Shown one piece after another: positions 32,201 to 47,200 of a DNA stretch of 64,000 bases. Position 1 is the first letter of the stretch, and every line of letters starts with the position of its first letter. The position numbers were made by a program, and so were the translations under genes. This stretch comes from Coccinella septempunctata (lineage: Eukaryota; Arthropoda; Insecta; Coleoptera; Coccinellidae). Below the pieces are notes generated by a model. That model saw nothing but the letters and a program-made list of their open reading frames with translations. It searched no databases and was not told the DNA's origin. The DNA is taken from positions 17,621,521 to 17,685,520 of the forward strand of contig NC_058193.1 in assembly GCF_907165205.1 (NCBI RefSeq). Direction: 5' to 3'.

Positions 32201-35200
32201 TTGAACCCTCTTGTTCCATCTGCTTGTTGTTAGATCTTTCAGGGCATTTTTCAGAACTTGGCTATTGCGGTTGAGGTTCCATCTATTCAGATCATTTTTA
32301 TTCATTCGATATATTCTTCTGAGTCTTCGATTTTCTCGTATAAGATCTTTTACTTCTTTAGGCGTATCGCCATGTGGATGACTTGGTGCTAGTCTCTTCA
32401 CCCTCCTCGTGCTTTTTTCGTAAACTTTCAATATAATCTCTTCCAGTTTATCAACCGCACATTCTAGATCCTCTGGAGTGCTTATTGTATTAAATGGCTG
32501 TTTTTAGCCCAATTGGTATATTCTCTTATTTCCATCAGTTTTTCTATTGGTTCTTCTCCAATTGTCAATTCCACGGGATATTGGTTTGAGGTTTCATCTT
32601 TCAAAGTTTCAATCGAGAATTCTTGAGTTATATTTTTCAATATTGCGATATCTATTACATCTGGTATTCCTATACCAAAAGCAAGATATGTCGGTAACTC
32701 TGGTCCAATCACTATGGCATTTTGTTTCTTGCCATTTCTATTCTCTGTTCTGTTGTTCCATAATGGGGATTTACAGTTGAAATCTCCGATGCATGTTGTT
32801 TATCTCTTCTTCCAATAAATTGTTTTGTGGTGGCTTGTACGCCGAGGTAATTTCGACTCTTTGACGATTCAAATCGGCAACAATCGTCAGTGTTTCTGTT
32901 TCTCCTTGTGTTTCGTCGGATCTACTTTTGAAGTAGTGTTTCAGATCTGTTCTCACCAATAGTGCTACTCCTCCTCCGGTGTTTGTAATTCTGTCACATC
33001 TATACGTTTCATAATTCATGAAATTCAGTCGTCTGTTCCAGTTTATTCTTGTTTCCTGTAGGGCTATAATATCAGGTTGTCCCTCTGATATTATTTCTTC
33101 TATCTCGGCTTTCCGAGTGTTGATCCCGTTTATGTTCCACGAAATTATCTTGAGGGATTTCTTCCCAATATCCGTAAGGTCCATTAATTCAGTTTACTGA
33201 ATAATGCTTGGAGTTTTTTCTCCATTTCCCTCTCAATTTTCAACATTATCTTGTTGTTTAGTTCCACAGAGTTTTTGTGAGAAATTTCAACTATGGACAA
33301 CTTTTTGTGGACTCCGCCCACTTCTAAGTAGTAATGTACGTAATGGTTCCCTATGTCGATTTTCGGTATTTCTTGGTATCTGGGACCTAATTGGAAAGAT
33401 TTTTCCACGATTTTTGGGATAGTAAGTCGGTTGAATAACATTCCGGAATTATCATGTGCCTCTTCTCATAAGCATAAGGATTTTTTCGATTCATTTATGG
33501 GCTTCGATTATTTCTATTGCTCAGGTAGACGAAAATCAAGGAGATTTATTTAAGAGTGGTCAGTTGTTTCTGTAACAGGTCTTGGTAAAAATTATAGTTT
33601 ATTTTAATTTTTTATATTTCTCATTTAGAGGGTGCACCTGAATAACACCGAAAAAATGTAAGGGGTGAGTCTGTGGTGAAAATTGAGGGTATTTGGTCTA
33701 ACATTTTTTGAAAAGCCTCCCTTCCGAAAACTTTCACCCTTCTGAAAATTCTCGATATTCGACAGATTTTTGTTCATTGTTTGTTCCCTATTGTTTAAGT
33801 TGTAAAAGTTTGACAGATTACCCGATCAACGATTTGACAGTCACTCGATTTTCAAATCAAAATAACTGATACTTTTTCACTGTTAAAAAAATTTTAGAAA
33901 TAAAAAAGTTGCTATACAAATTGGGCTTTTCAGCCATGTGTTCTTGAAAGGAAAATTTTCATCCAAAAGAAGTTCTGAGAAAAAATATCTTAGAGGTTTA
34001 CTATTTCAACCCTTTCTGAGCATACTTCAATTTTGAAAAAAATCCGATAGGTGTAATTTCATTTACCAAGTTTTTATGGTAATATGGCCATATATGGTCG
34101 TAATGAGAAAAATGGAAGACGCGGGTGAAATCTTACCCAAAATTACATTCCGAAATTCATTTTCGATAAAACCGTTTGTGAGATAGAACTAAAATTACAA
34201 ATGACATTTTTATGGTATCTTTTAAACCGAGCCGATTAGGAAAAAATGGTATAGGCAAAAAGTGTTTATGCTGACCTCAAGAATCAACTGTTAAAATATT
34301 TGTACGAGTCAAAGACTCACCCTTTATATATACCGACTGATTTTGAAGGTTGGGCATTTCACATATATTTTCTCATTTGAAAATCATGTATGTTACTATA
34401 CATTTCTATACTATATATTACTATATAATTTATTTCATTTCATAATATATGCGGTGTTTTTCTAGCACAATCTTAAAGGTAGAAAAAAAAGTTTTTGTGT
34501 TCCAAATACATAGTTATTAACGCGTTACGAACGATTGCAAAAAAAATTTTCTTCATTTTTGAAAAAGTGGGTGGTAACTTCGCATTTGGGGGGTGTCATT
34601 TTTCCATCATAGATTAGGTTACAAACGAAAATTTTGGTGTTACAAATAGTTACTAACGATGAATTTTCCAACTGCACTTTATTTCTCGCGAAAAATCAGT
34701 GGGTGCCTGTGAAGTTAGCACCCAGCGGAATGCGGTGTATCTTCGAGTTACAAACGAAAATTTTGGCGTTAGTTACGAACGAGTTACTGACGAATGCAAA
34801 GAAAAATTTCTTCATTTCCGAAAAAGTGGGTGCTAACTTCACGGACACCTAAAACGATCGTTTTTTATTATTTCGAGGACCTGTATAACGAAAACGGGTA
34901 ATTAAAAATAAATGCGTCTGGTTTAATTTCAAAAATTCAATGCTCGACTTCTTTCAATTCATCTAGTTTTGTTAAATTTTCAGTCTCGATGATCGAAAAC
35001 ACCCTGTGGGGCACCGCTCTTTATATTATGCACTACTCCGTCAAGGGAGAAAACGTAGATTGGGCCATATCTGAAGGTATTCCAGCAATAAATGCTTAGG
35101 TTGCAATTTTTCATAATCGTATTGCATGTATGCTTATTAGCCTAGTAGCTAATAGAAGAAAGCTTGAGATTTTTATTTTCGAAGCATTTAAATTTCAGAA

Positions 35201-38200
35201 CCGACCTAAGGTGATCGATTATTCTTACCTTCCAGCTGTTTTTGAAGCTTCTGTAAATCAATCTTGATGTCATCGAAATTAACGGAGGCAGCTCTTCGTA
35301 TGTCTTCAGGTTGCGGTATGGGTAGAATGAGGTTTAGATCGAAAGGATTGTCTACAGATTTCAAATACATTCGTACAATGTAATGAAGAAGAGTTATCTT
35401 CGAATCGTTAGATTTGACATCCTTCAATTTCCCCAGAATTTCCAGGCCAAATCCATCGGCTTGTCCTCTTGTTACGTTTCCACCATTCATGTAGTTTCCT
35501 AATGTCAAAATAATGGCCATTATTTTTTTCAGTTCTTTGCTCGATACTAGGAACTGAAAGTATAAGGATTTGATTTTACTATTTTTTTTTGCTGAATGAT
35601 ATTCCTATAAATGTTTATATCTTCATTCGAAATGAAATAAATTTCTGAGTATAATATATTTTGTCGATGTTAATCTTATTTTTCCTGAATTATGATATAT
35701 TTAATCGTAATACGCTATTTTATATCAAGAGTATAAAATAATAAAAATCCTTCAATTGATGTCACACAGGAGAATAATCTTTTTCTACTCCCAGTACTCC
35801 AGTGCGTTATCACTTAAGGCGAATTTTGGCGCTGTAACCACAGCTTAACTATGGTTATGGTTATCTCTGACTTCATAGTTACTGATGACATTTATGTCAT
35901 CAGCTGTTAGGTGTCAGCTGTACGTTTTGTTTGGTTAGTTTTCGATAAAAATAATGCCCGTTTGCACCGTTTAGCTGGTAACCATGGTTAAACTAATCGG
36001 TTGACGGTTTGCACCGTGGAATCATAATCGTTGTTTACTTTAATCATCGATAGGTTTGGCAACACCACTCACAGCATAGAAAATTTTAATTTTCAACGAA
36101 GCACATCATAGAAGATAAATTAAAAAGAAAAAGAAGTCAAGGTTTTGTGACTAAACTTCTGTTGTCAAGGTGGGAAATTTGAACATTTCTTTTGGAGTTT
36201 CGGTATTGTGTTTTGAATTTGAAGTGCGAATATGAGTAGCATCAACACATCCTATTACTCTAAGAATAGGAAAAGAAGCCTTCTTGTGAAAGGACTGTTG
36301 AATTTCACTATATCCTCTTATATCTTTGGTCATTTTAATGAATTCGGGATATAATTTACCAATTGCTAATAAAACTGCAGCAATAATTCTTGATCCTGTC
36401 GATACATCTACATTTATGAAATTATCAACAAAAGCCAACTGACCATCAGCACTAGCATAAAACCTCAATGTAGTTAGCAATTGATTTATTGGGGCAACAC
36501 TATTATTCCTGAAATATCTATTTTGGTATAATATAACTTATTATTAATTCAAATAATTCTCCATATATGGCAAGAAAAATAGCACGTTTTCTTTCGTCAA
36601 ACGAAAACTTCTGAAAAAAGTTAGGTCCATTCTGTCGAAATAATTTCTTCTACTGGGAAAACATCTGGGAAATCCAAATTCAATATTGCCAAGTGTATCA
36701 AGATCATCATCAAGTAATATCTCATCTTCCAAATCATCCATTATTATTTCGAATTTTATATCAACACAAATAGAAAACACAGTTGTCAATCGAATTTGAA
36801 GTATTACTTCAATCAACGTTTTAATCGAGCTTTACGAGCAAATTTTCTTCATAGAAGGAGAGTTTCCCTTCTATATGGGTGCGTTCTGTGCATCGTGAAT
36901 CCCGCTCCCAACGTCTACTATTTGTGTTCTGTGCGTCTCTGTTAAGAATCTATGGCACTAAACCACATACCATACTCTTTAACCCTACTCAAGAGGAAGG
37001 TTACGTGTAGTTACGTGGTTACCCAAGTAACTACAACCATAGTTAATCACTAGCGCCAAAATTCGTCTTTACTTTTCCAGAACCCTCAAATACTCCCTGG
37101 TGAGAGAAAGGCTATTATCCAGGAGTGATGCGGAAAAGTGTTACTTTAAGACCCGTTTGCACCAAACGCACTTAGTGTTAAGTGTCCCTTGTAATGAACC
37201 CTTAACTTAAATTACGTTGCACCAACTGTTAAGTGACCTTTAAATGGCTAAAGCTAGCCTTAAATTTAAGCGACCACTTAGAAATTTAAGGGCGGGATTC
37301 TAACCTAAAATAATTTGTTGAACTGGCTGCAGAACTTCCAATTTTTGATGGATTTTGAAAATTGAATGAATTCATTACTGAATACCAACCCTTTTCTTTT
37401 GCCTTCATTGTAATGCCATCAGTTTTTTTAATTTTCAATTTGGTGTCACAAATCATACTATAGTTAGCAACAAACTCTTTTCTTCTGTTGAGAAGTTGAG
37501 TGCCCTTCGTAAATTACCACCACTTGCTTGGCAATCATTCATCACATTCGTTTCGTACTAACAAGGACAATAATAAAACAAATTCACACAAGTGTTGTAC
37601 TTATATGAACTTAGGTACCCTTTATTTGATAATCATTATCATTATCAATTTTAATTCTAATTCAACAACACAAAGTTGTTACTCTTTGATAACTTTATAA
37701 TATTATAGGGAACTCTAACGATTTGTCAAAATCAGCTGACCGTTCGTTGTCGTGGGGCACACAAAGCTTTTTATTATCACTGTAAAGAGGCATTTCTGAG
37801 AAAGCTATAGTTTAATCACTCTAATCAAACGCCGGGAAGAACATTTTTTTTTTTTAAATCACAACATACAATATTCGACCAAAACAGCATGTGAATCAAT
37901 GGAGGGAAAAGCTTGTGTGCCCCACGGCAACGATCGCATGCTGATTTTGACAAATCGTTAGAGTTCCCTATAATCCTTGACACTGACTGGCAGGAAAATA
38001 AAGTAAGGTTAATGAAATGACATCGATCATCGGCAACCGGCCAACCAATGAACTAGCTTTATTGGACTAGGATGAAGTTGCACCAAAATAAAAAACTGAA
38101 ATATCACTAGATATAAAAACATAAGGGCCCCTTACTTAAGATTCTGTTAAGCCACAGTCGTGCAACGTCAATTAACTTCAAACGACACTTAGTTAAGTAC

Positions 38201-41200
38201 TCGTTTTAAGGGGGATTGGTGCAAACGGGCCTAAAACCTGAATTGAATGAAGAAAAAGAGGTAGTAGAAAAACAAAGTGATGAGTAACACTTTCTGCATT
38301 TGCTTTTATGCTGGTAGAGTTTATCCCTATGCGTATAGCATTGTTTGAGCTTCATTTACTTGAAGATACCATTGTCATAGTGAACTACGTGTAGGATTAC
38401 CTACATGAAATTTGTTTTAGAGAACATAATTCAAATCAGCCTTTCGATTTTAGGTACTCAATCATGAATTAACTACTGTGTCAAAAATATATACAGTACT
38501 GTTTCGAATAAGCGGGTCACTAATTTTGTGACTTATTCATTCAGCAAACTTAAAAAGTGAACATTCAGTTTTTTCCAAGGGCTATTCAAATATGCTATGA
38601 CAAAAACGATCGACTTTGGGTATGGAAAGTTATTACGGAAAATTATAAGCAAAAATTGTGCAGATTGGTTTTTGAAATTAAATGGTGAGTATGTATGTAC
38701 AGAGACAATATCTGACTATTAATTTTTTCATTTCAACTTTCGGTTTTCCACATATGGGCGAAATTTTTCTTGCACAATATATTCATAAAAAATTTACTTA
38801 TGTTTTCTGAATGCCGAATCAATTCTCATTTCTCAATTCAAATGTATAGATGTTTATGATGTTAACATATTCATTTCAAGCAATTTGTTCGTAATTACCC
38901 TGTGGGATTTCAAAATCGAAATACTGAAATTATAGATATCGATTGAAATTTATTCTGGGAGGATTCTGAAATTATATCCATGTTTTCTATGGCCCAATAA
39001 AAACTTGATGCCAAATGTGCTGAAATTTTTCTTGCACAATATAGTTAGAAAATTTTGTGGCAGATTTTCTGAATTCTGTGATTTTATAAATTCTGAATCC
39101 GAAAATATACGTAAATGTAAAGATTATTTTTTTGATCTATATATTATTCAAACTTACCCTCAAGAGTAAATTTAGCATTTGGAAAATACATTTATGTTGT
39201 CTATGGTTCTATGAATACCTACATTTTGGATAAATGAATATATTGTGCAAGAAAAATTTTACTTTTTTAGGAAAACTGAAAGTTGAAATGAAGGAATTTG
39301 TACCTTTTACGTCCAGTTTCATAATCAAATTCAAAGTCACTTTAAGTTTGAAGCTTCCTTTAGTGTCATTTTCAGGAAGCTTTAAAATTAAAGCCACTCT
39401 AGGTTTTAACCGGAAACTAGTAACATTTTTTTTTAAATTGTTCCATACTTATGTTTTATAGTTTTTTCTATAGCACATTCGAAAAGCCATTGAAAAATAC
39501 TATAACGTTGATGGTTCATTCTGAATTTTTTTCACTGACTTCGGTCACTTTAAGCTGAAAGCTTTATTGTAGTGCCATTTTTAGTAGGGTTAGAGGAAGC
39601 CTTGAAATGAAAGCGACTTTAGGGGAGCACCCACCAAAGTAGCGTAGCACTGACATGGCACATACATGACAAAGACGATTCATAATTTTCAGATATCGCA
39701 CATCTGAGAGAAGTTTCAGTTATTATTTTGCATCGCCTTTGTCATGTACAGGGTGAGCAAAATTCGTTGTCTACTGAGGGGATCTCGAGAACTATAGCAG
39801 CTAGAAGAAAACGGACGACACATTCTCGAGCTCTTTTTCCTTGACTATTCCAAATCTGAAAACAGATTCAGCCTAAAGGTCATAGATTTTGAGTTATGAG
39901 CGAAAATTGAGAAATTGTCATTTTTAATGGAGCTGAATAACTCGCTTATTTGAACTCGTATTCGAAATCTGTTGTTAAATTCTGTAGGCACTTTTTTATG
40001 AGGAATTGGAATTTGATATCAATAAATTTTTTGATTCAGTCATTTTCAAGATACGACAGCGATTTCTGATTTTTCAAATATAAACTATAGTTGAAAGTTC
40101 TTTCATCTTGCTGCAATTTTTTTGCTGATTTCAAAAATGTATTATATGTCGCTATTCACATGAATATAACGTAAGAAAAAAAATTCAATACTTTTTCCTG
40201 CTTTTCGATTCACTGTTGAGTATTCAGTAGGCTGGCGTAACCGTAGCGACCGTTAAAAATGCATTATGGTTTGTGAACTCCACATAATCCTATGTGAACT
40301 CAACCTTCTGCGATAGGAATCACCGACTGACGAACAATTATTTCTTTTATATCGATATCGAGATCGATATTCTTTTAGAGAGTAAAGACTTTAGTCTGAT
40401 TATTAAAGAAGAAAATTTATTCAATTATCGTTCTTCTATTTATGAAAAAAACTTTAAGAGTCAGTAATATTATAAATAAAATATGATAGCTATCTATAAT
40501 TATAATTTTTACAGAAGTAAGATGATGAAAAATAGGTACCTCTGTCAACGGTAGTGTTCGAATTGTGAACCATCGTAAGATAAGCATGCCAAACATCGAA
40601 ATATTTATTCAGCAATCCAATTCAGCAGTGATTTCAATCATAGAGACTCAGGTTCATCAAAATATAATGCATATTCAACGGTTGCTATGGTAACCCAGCC
40701 TACTTATATTTCAACAGAGAATCGAAAAGCAGGAATAAGCATTGAATTTTTTTCTCGTGAAACATTCATGTGAATAGCAACATTTGATACATTTTTTAAA
40801 TCAGCAAAAAAATTGCAGCAAGATGAGAGAACTTTCGACTATAGTTTATATTTGAAAAATCAGAAATTCCTTTCGTATCTCGAAAATGGCAGGATCGAAA
40901 AATTTCTTAATATCATATTCGAATTCCTCATGAAAAAGTGCCTGTAGAATGTAACAACGGATTTCAAATACGAGTTCAAATAAGCGAGTTATTCAGCTTC
41001 ATTGAAAATGACAACTTCTCAACTTTATGACTGGGGCCTATCCATTTAAGAATCCGTCCACCTAAAAGACAGTAGTCTGACTATGCTGGAGGCCTAAATT
41101 TTATACCCAGCATTTAAAATATAATAAGGAATAAAAAGAGAAAGACATTGGCAGAATGCAGCTACATGATCACCATCGGCGTATAGGGGCAAATCTGGTA

Positions 41201-44200
41201 AATATGGTGAAGTTACACTTTATTAGCAATATTATAACCTACGTATGGAGGCTAGGTACATAAACCTACATAATGCGACATTTGTGTGGCATTCGAAATA
41301 ATTGTAGAAAATATTTATGGAGATTTACTTGACCGTATTCTGAAGTTTTCTAGCAAACAATGAATCCATAAAAATGGTAGAAAAAATTGAAAACAGAACT
41401 CACCTCACAAGTAGTTTTTATATTCGCTAATGTATGACTTATTGTGTTGACAGAATCTTCGAATTCCACCATGAACATAAGGCAGGATATCCTTTCGGCG
41501 AAGTTTGAAATCTCTGACAGTTCGTGTAGGAACATTTCAGGTTTATCTAATGGGATTTCGGGTTTTGTAGCTAGATGATTTTTGATCAACTGCATTTCAT
41601 CTTGCGTCCCACGCTAAAAAAAAAGCAGGCGAAATTCAACACAGAATATTTTTCAGATTTCTAGATATTTCAAACAGTTCTATCTGAACTACTATCAGAA
41701 GGTTATACAAGGGGGTCCAACGAAAACTTAACACCTCGATTTTCCCACTTAATGAAAATGTGGAAAATCGTCATTACAGGTGAAATAGAGAAATGATCGT
41801 CGAAATGTCGTTATCGACGGAAATTTTGAAGGGAAATTTCAGGAACAGATAGTGCTCGATAATATCTTCAAAATGATGTATCACAACACCTATCATCCCT
41901 ATTCAAACTATTCAAAATCAAGCGGTTGTGCTCACCCCAGTTAGAGGGTTGCTTTTACGGTGATGCAAAGAGCAGAAAAGTTGTTCGTCGTCGAATCAGA
42001 AATTGAAAGGTCCGAGAGATCCGTAAAATCGAGGTGTTAAGTTTTCGTTGGATCACACTGTATATCCTTTAACTATAAAAATCGATAAAATAAATGTTCT
42101 GATATATTAGTATTCATGAAAAAAATTCCTAAGTATGTATAAGAATCTGCTGATAAAAAAGAGTAATATTTTTTCAATCTGAAACTCTAAATACGAAAAG
42201 ATAGGAAAGTATATAAACTTATTCATGTGACGCCACTGCCTCAGTGTCGCGCTAGACAGAGAAGGATCGAATGTGTGGACACTGTGGACGACAACAAAAG
42301 CGTTCGTAGCATTGCAATGACCATTCCATGGAAATCTCTATGTCCTATGAATATAACGTTGTTTCTGTCAACCCATTTAAATTTCGCAAATTTTTCACAA
42401 GATTGCTAAAATTATGAATGGACAATGATTTGAATAATAGGAGCTTCGGGGCTTTTCGGTATTTCACCTGATGTTTCTCTGCCATTGCGATAGGGAAACA
42501 AACATGTTTAGTTGTTGAATAACTAAATTATTCTAGTGACAATCATGTAGTTCAGGTTCCAGTTTAATTATGAATTCTCAGCAAGTAAAATTTCTAGGTC
42601 TCTCACTTACTGCTTCATATATCTGTTGTAGAGCCTCCAAACTGACAATCGATGTATCGAAATTATAAACAGCATTCTCAATCTCCTGAAAATCTATATG
42701 TAAACTCTGCGCTAAAATTCCAACATTCTGTGATCTTTTACTATCCAATAATTTGACAGCCTCTATTTTCTCCTTCCTCTCAACTTTCTTCACTGCAGAT
42801 GGTTTTCTTGTAACTACTTGACGAGAAAAGAGTTCGCTGAATTCATCCAGCTTGTCTGTAGACAGCTCATCGATTTCGTTCCAAAGTGCGTTTGATCCCT
42901 CCTGAACAACTGTTGGTGGCGTAATGATACGCGTCCAATAGAGTGGCTTCATCGGTGATTTTGGATTGAGCGGATTCTTTCTGAGAGCTGTGACAAAGAT
43001 TTATATCATCTCAAGTGCAAATATTGGAATAGAAAAATCACATAGTTGGACAAATGTGCAAAAATCGTCTTCAGAGAAATGACCTCAAATTATGGCCATT
43101 TAATTTAATCAAATGGTATTCAAAAATGCCTGTTTCGTGAGTCCGGTAGGTGGTTTTGCAACGTAATTTATGTTTCTTCGGTGCTGAATACAAATCTAAA
43201 GTTTGCTGCCTCGTAGCAGTACCGGCTCAGGTCGAAAAACGCAAAAAACCTTCGGACAGGCATACAATTCAACGTCAAATGATGTCCCTAGCCTTGTTAG
43301 TGTTAAATTTATAAGCTCCGCTATCGTCGGTCGAAAAAAGCCGATTTTAACTTTTGTGAAAACTCCAATGAACTCACTTTTAAATGATAGTGATTTCAAA
43401 ACAACAACTACTTCTAACAGTACCGGTACATTGCTAAAAGATATTCTCCACAAAGCGCTTCTCCACACTATCCTAAAACTCACTTGCACTTTTTTCGGCT
43501 GACATACACTTTTCGTCCGCATACACTTTTCGTCCGCATACACTTTTCGTCCGCAAACTCTTATTGTATGGATGTTCGTCACTAAGATACCAATACTAGA
43601 AAGAGGGATGATTGAATCAATTCTAGAAATACAGATAACTGTCATTTATTGTTGTCAAATCAATTTTTCACGATATCTGCTATAGTGAATTAGGTACATG
43701 GTTTGAATGTTAGTGTTCATTATAATCAAGAATGGATAGTGATAGCGATATGTATCAGTAACTTCAGAGCTGGGGGAATTTGCAAATATGTGTGTAATTT
43801 AGAAAAAGGTTTATATTGACAGACACAGACTTTTTATTATTGGACCCCTTCATTTTTCCGAATAAACGTTTAGTAGGAATATGAAGAAATGATCAGTAAA
43901 TATGCGTATATAATGATACAAATTTAAAAATTTGGTAATCACTGAACTCAATATTGATTCAACTTTCATTCAGATATTTTTTTTTCCGTAGAGTAGTTAT
44001 CACAATGGCCTAACAGTGAGTGTATTGCAGTTTCCACAAAAGTTTCTAAAAATTGTCTTTTTTTTTGGACTGAAGACATAATTTCAACTGTTACAAAGTT
44101 GAGGAGGCCATTTAGAATTGTATGCTCTTCTGCTTTCAATACAATGACACTATGTAGCGATGCGTCGTTTGAAATATATGACCAGAAAACCGGGAAAAGA

Positions 44201-47200
44201 CCGAAAATTTCGATGTTTTTCTAGATTTTCGGCTTGAGCTGGTTTCACTACGGGGTAGCAAACTTCATATTCTTATTCAGCACCCCAAAAAACATATAAT
44301 TCGTTGAAAAACCTTCTACCGCACTCAAGTCACCAAAAAATTATCATTTGATTAGACAACAATCGATATTAGAACTGAAGATGCCTAGCATACGAGGACT
44401 CTTTTATCCCTCGAAGCCTAAAGCCTGACATAGTAAAACAAAGTTTATTTGTAAAAATTATCACTCTGAATTATATTATGCTATACATGTATTCTTTACA
44501 GACAATGTATTTCTGCATCAGAGAACTGAAGTTTGTGTTTTTTGAACTATCCTTTTCTCGAATGATGTAGAGAGTGGCTAAAGTTGAAGTGATAACACTA
44601 TATACGGGATATTTTCAAACCTGATACCTTTAAACAAAAGACTTCTCGTCACCATAAACCTATTGGCCAAAAATCACCTATACAAAACTTAAAATTGTCG
44701 AAAGATGTCACTTACTATGAGTTTGATGCTCAGAAGGTCTAGCCCGTCATAAAAATGGGATTTGAATAAGGAATGATTATTTTAATGAGGTCTATTTTCT
44801 TTCAAAGAAAGAGCGCTTACTTTTGAAAACACACTGTGTATAATTGGGATAGAAATTGGTGGTGAGTGTCTTCTAAATCGAGCTTTAAAAACACTACAAC
44901 ATTTTTTGCTATTTCTATTTGAGTATTATGCAGATCATGAAATCAAAATAATCATTTATAAATTTAACGCGAAATTCAGCTCATAATCAGAGGTATCTGC
45001 ACATTTGACCAACCCAATATATAGTGTTCAACAAAATTTACTCGAAACTCCTTTCAATTCAGTATTGTTGAAACAATTCAGTATTATTGAAACTATGAAT
45101 ATGGTGTGAATTTAAATAAAAATAGAGAATTCTTGGAAAAAGAACATAAAGAATATCTAGAGCTTTGATAGAGTGAAATGAGTTTCAGCATCTCACAAAT
45201 AATAACTTGTTAACATGAGTGTAGCAGGTGTGTCTTGAAAATAATGTCGAGAATTCGAAAACTTAAACTTTAAACTTAAACTATCTTAATCAAACGAATT
45301 CAAACAACTGTTTATTCATTTGAAACAGAATGATTTTCAAGACTACAAAGTCAGTTGACACTATATGAAAATAATTTCCAAAATATATTTGAATCGAAAG
45401 AAATAACCAGCTTCATATTTACGAATTTACGTATTTTATATTTACCGAGTGAACGAGTGAACTACTCAAGGTAAGAGATTGTCTTTTGCTGCGCTGGCTT
45501 GCGGGATAGCTAGTTCAATAATATCATCCAAAAATTGTGTGAGTTCAGAAAATAAAAATATTCGTACATAAAACCTCCCCAAGCCAACTCGATAAACAAT
45601 GGAACAACAAGAGAGCAAAAACAGCGGTATCGCACATTCATTTGTGGAAAATAAATTATGTTGTCTCAGTGATCTTGTGCTGAGGTGCTTATGTTAGTTC
45701 AACATGGATGAAATGTTCCCATTATCTGTATTAGCTAAAGTGGGCATTTTTTTAACCGGGTAATTACCCTGCTATTTTCCTTTGAAGTAGTGAACGAAGT
45801 GGGTAAAAAAAAATTATCACTCGATTGTCACATAAACATAAAATATAGGCAAATTCAAAACTGACATACCAAGGAACACATTATTCAAATTGCTGGTGCA
45901 TGTTCTTGAAAGTCATTAATATTGAATGACCATGCATATAAAAATAATAGCTTCATTGATCAGAATTGATTTGAATAATATGTTCCTTGATGATAATACA
46001 ATACGATTCTAGCTAATTCACAAAAGCCATTCAGCTTCTACAAGTAATCTTTCTCTTGGACATAAAAATCCTCAGAAGCAGAAGCTTTGAAAGGTGACAA
46101 GCACATTTCACCCTTCTTCACTTTTCCATCCCCGATTTGGATACAACGACTCTTTAGAGTGCTTGATAAATTAGCAGCAGGTTTCATGAAACTTTATTCC
46201 CCGATCAACGATTTGACAGTCACTCATATAATGAATTTCTGTTTACAGCATTCTGTCTTTCCAAACCAGTGGAAAAAAGCCATTGTCATACCTGTACCGA
46301 AGGTATCTTGTCCAAAGGACATGAACAACTTGCGACCTATAAGTATTCTACCAACGTTATCTAAAATCCTTGAGAAAATTATGAGTAAACAAATGTTGTC
46401 ACATTTAAATACGAATGAAATTATTCCACCTATGCAATCAGGATTTAGAAGGAATCATAGCTGCACCACGGCTTTGTTAAATATAACAGATGACATTATG
46501 AGGGCGACCGATCAGGGTAAACTAACTTTGCTCACTCTTTTAGATTACTCCAAAGCATTCGACTGCCTCAATCACGAGCTGTTCGAGGCTATTCTGGTTC
46601 ATCTTGGTTTTTGTGGGGGTTCAATTCGGCTTTTGTCTTCTTATCTTGCTGAACGGTTCCAAGCGGTATGCTATGATGGTAAAATTTCATCTTTTTTGAA
46701 AATATGCAGGGGAGTACCGCAGGGGTCAATCTTAGGGCCAATTTTGTTTATCATGTACATTTCACAGTTTGTAAAGTTTATTATTTCCTGCCTGATGCAC
46801 TACTACGCGGATGATAGTCAACTATATATCTCCTTTTATTTGCATGAATCTGCTCAGGCAATTTCTGCCCTGAATTTCGATTTGAACATCATCAATGATT
46901 TATCTACCAAACATTGTTTGCAGCTTAATAAGGACAAGACCGTTGCCATTTTATTTGGAAGGAGAGGAGATAGGATTAAATTTTTGAACCAAAATAATGT
47001 TGTTGTATTTGGTTCAGATACTGTTGGATTGTGTGACAAAGTTAAAGACTTGGCAGTCTGGTTAGATATCGACTTGCGCTTTACGGACCACATTTCTGCC
47101 TGTCTGCGGAAGGCCTATGCCATGCTGAGGATTCTTTATAGAAACAGGGAAACACTGGAGCGAAAAGTGAGAGTGCTACTATGTGAGTCGTTGGTTTTAT

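Larger units (their letters stand above)
30545..33560 (-). mobile_element. 5'-truncated Jockey-type non-LTR retrotransposon in capu intron
   Basis: Minus-strand order: end of ORF1 (33441-33184), endonuclease (33184 down), RT (about 32431-31316) and C-terminal region (about 31300-30560), then an A-run (T-run on plus at about 30544-30552). The upstream part of ORF1 is missing. It lies in the same orientation as capu. Confidence 0.8.
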
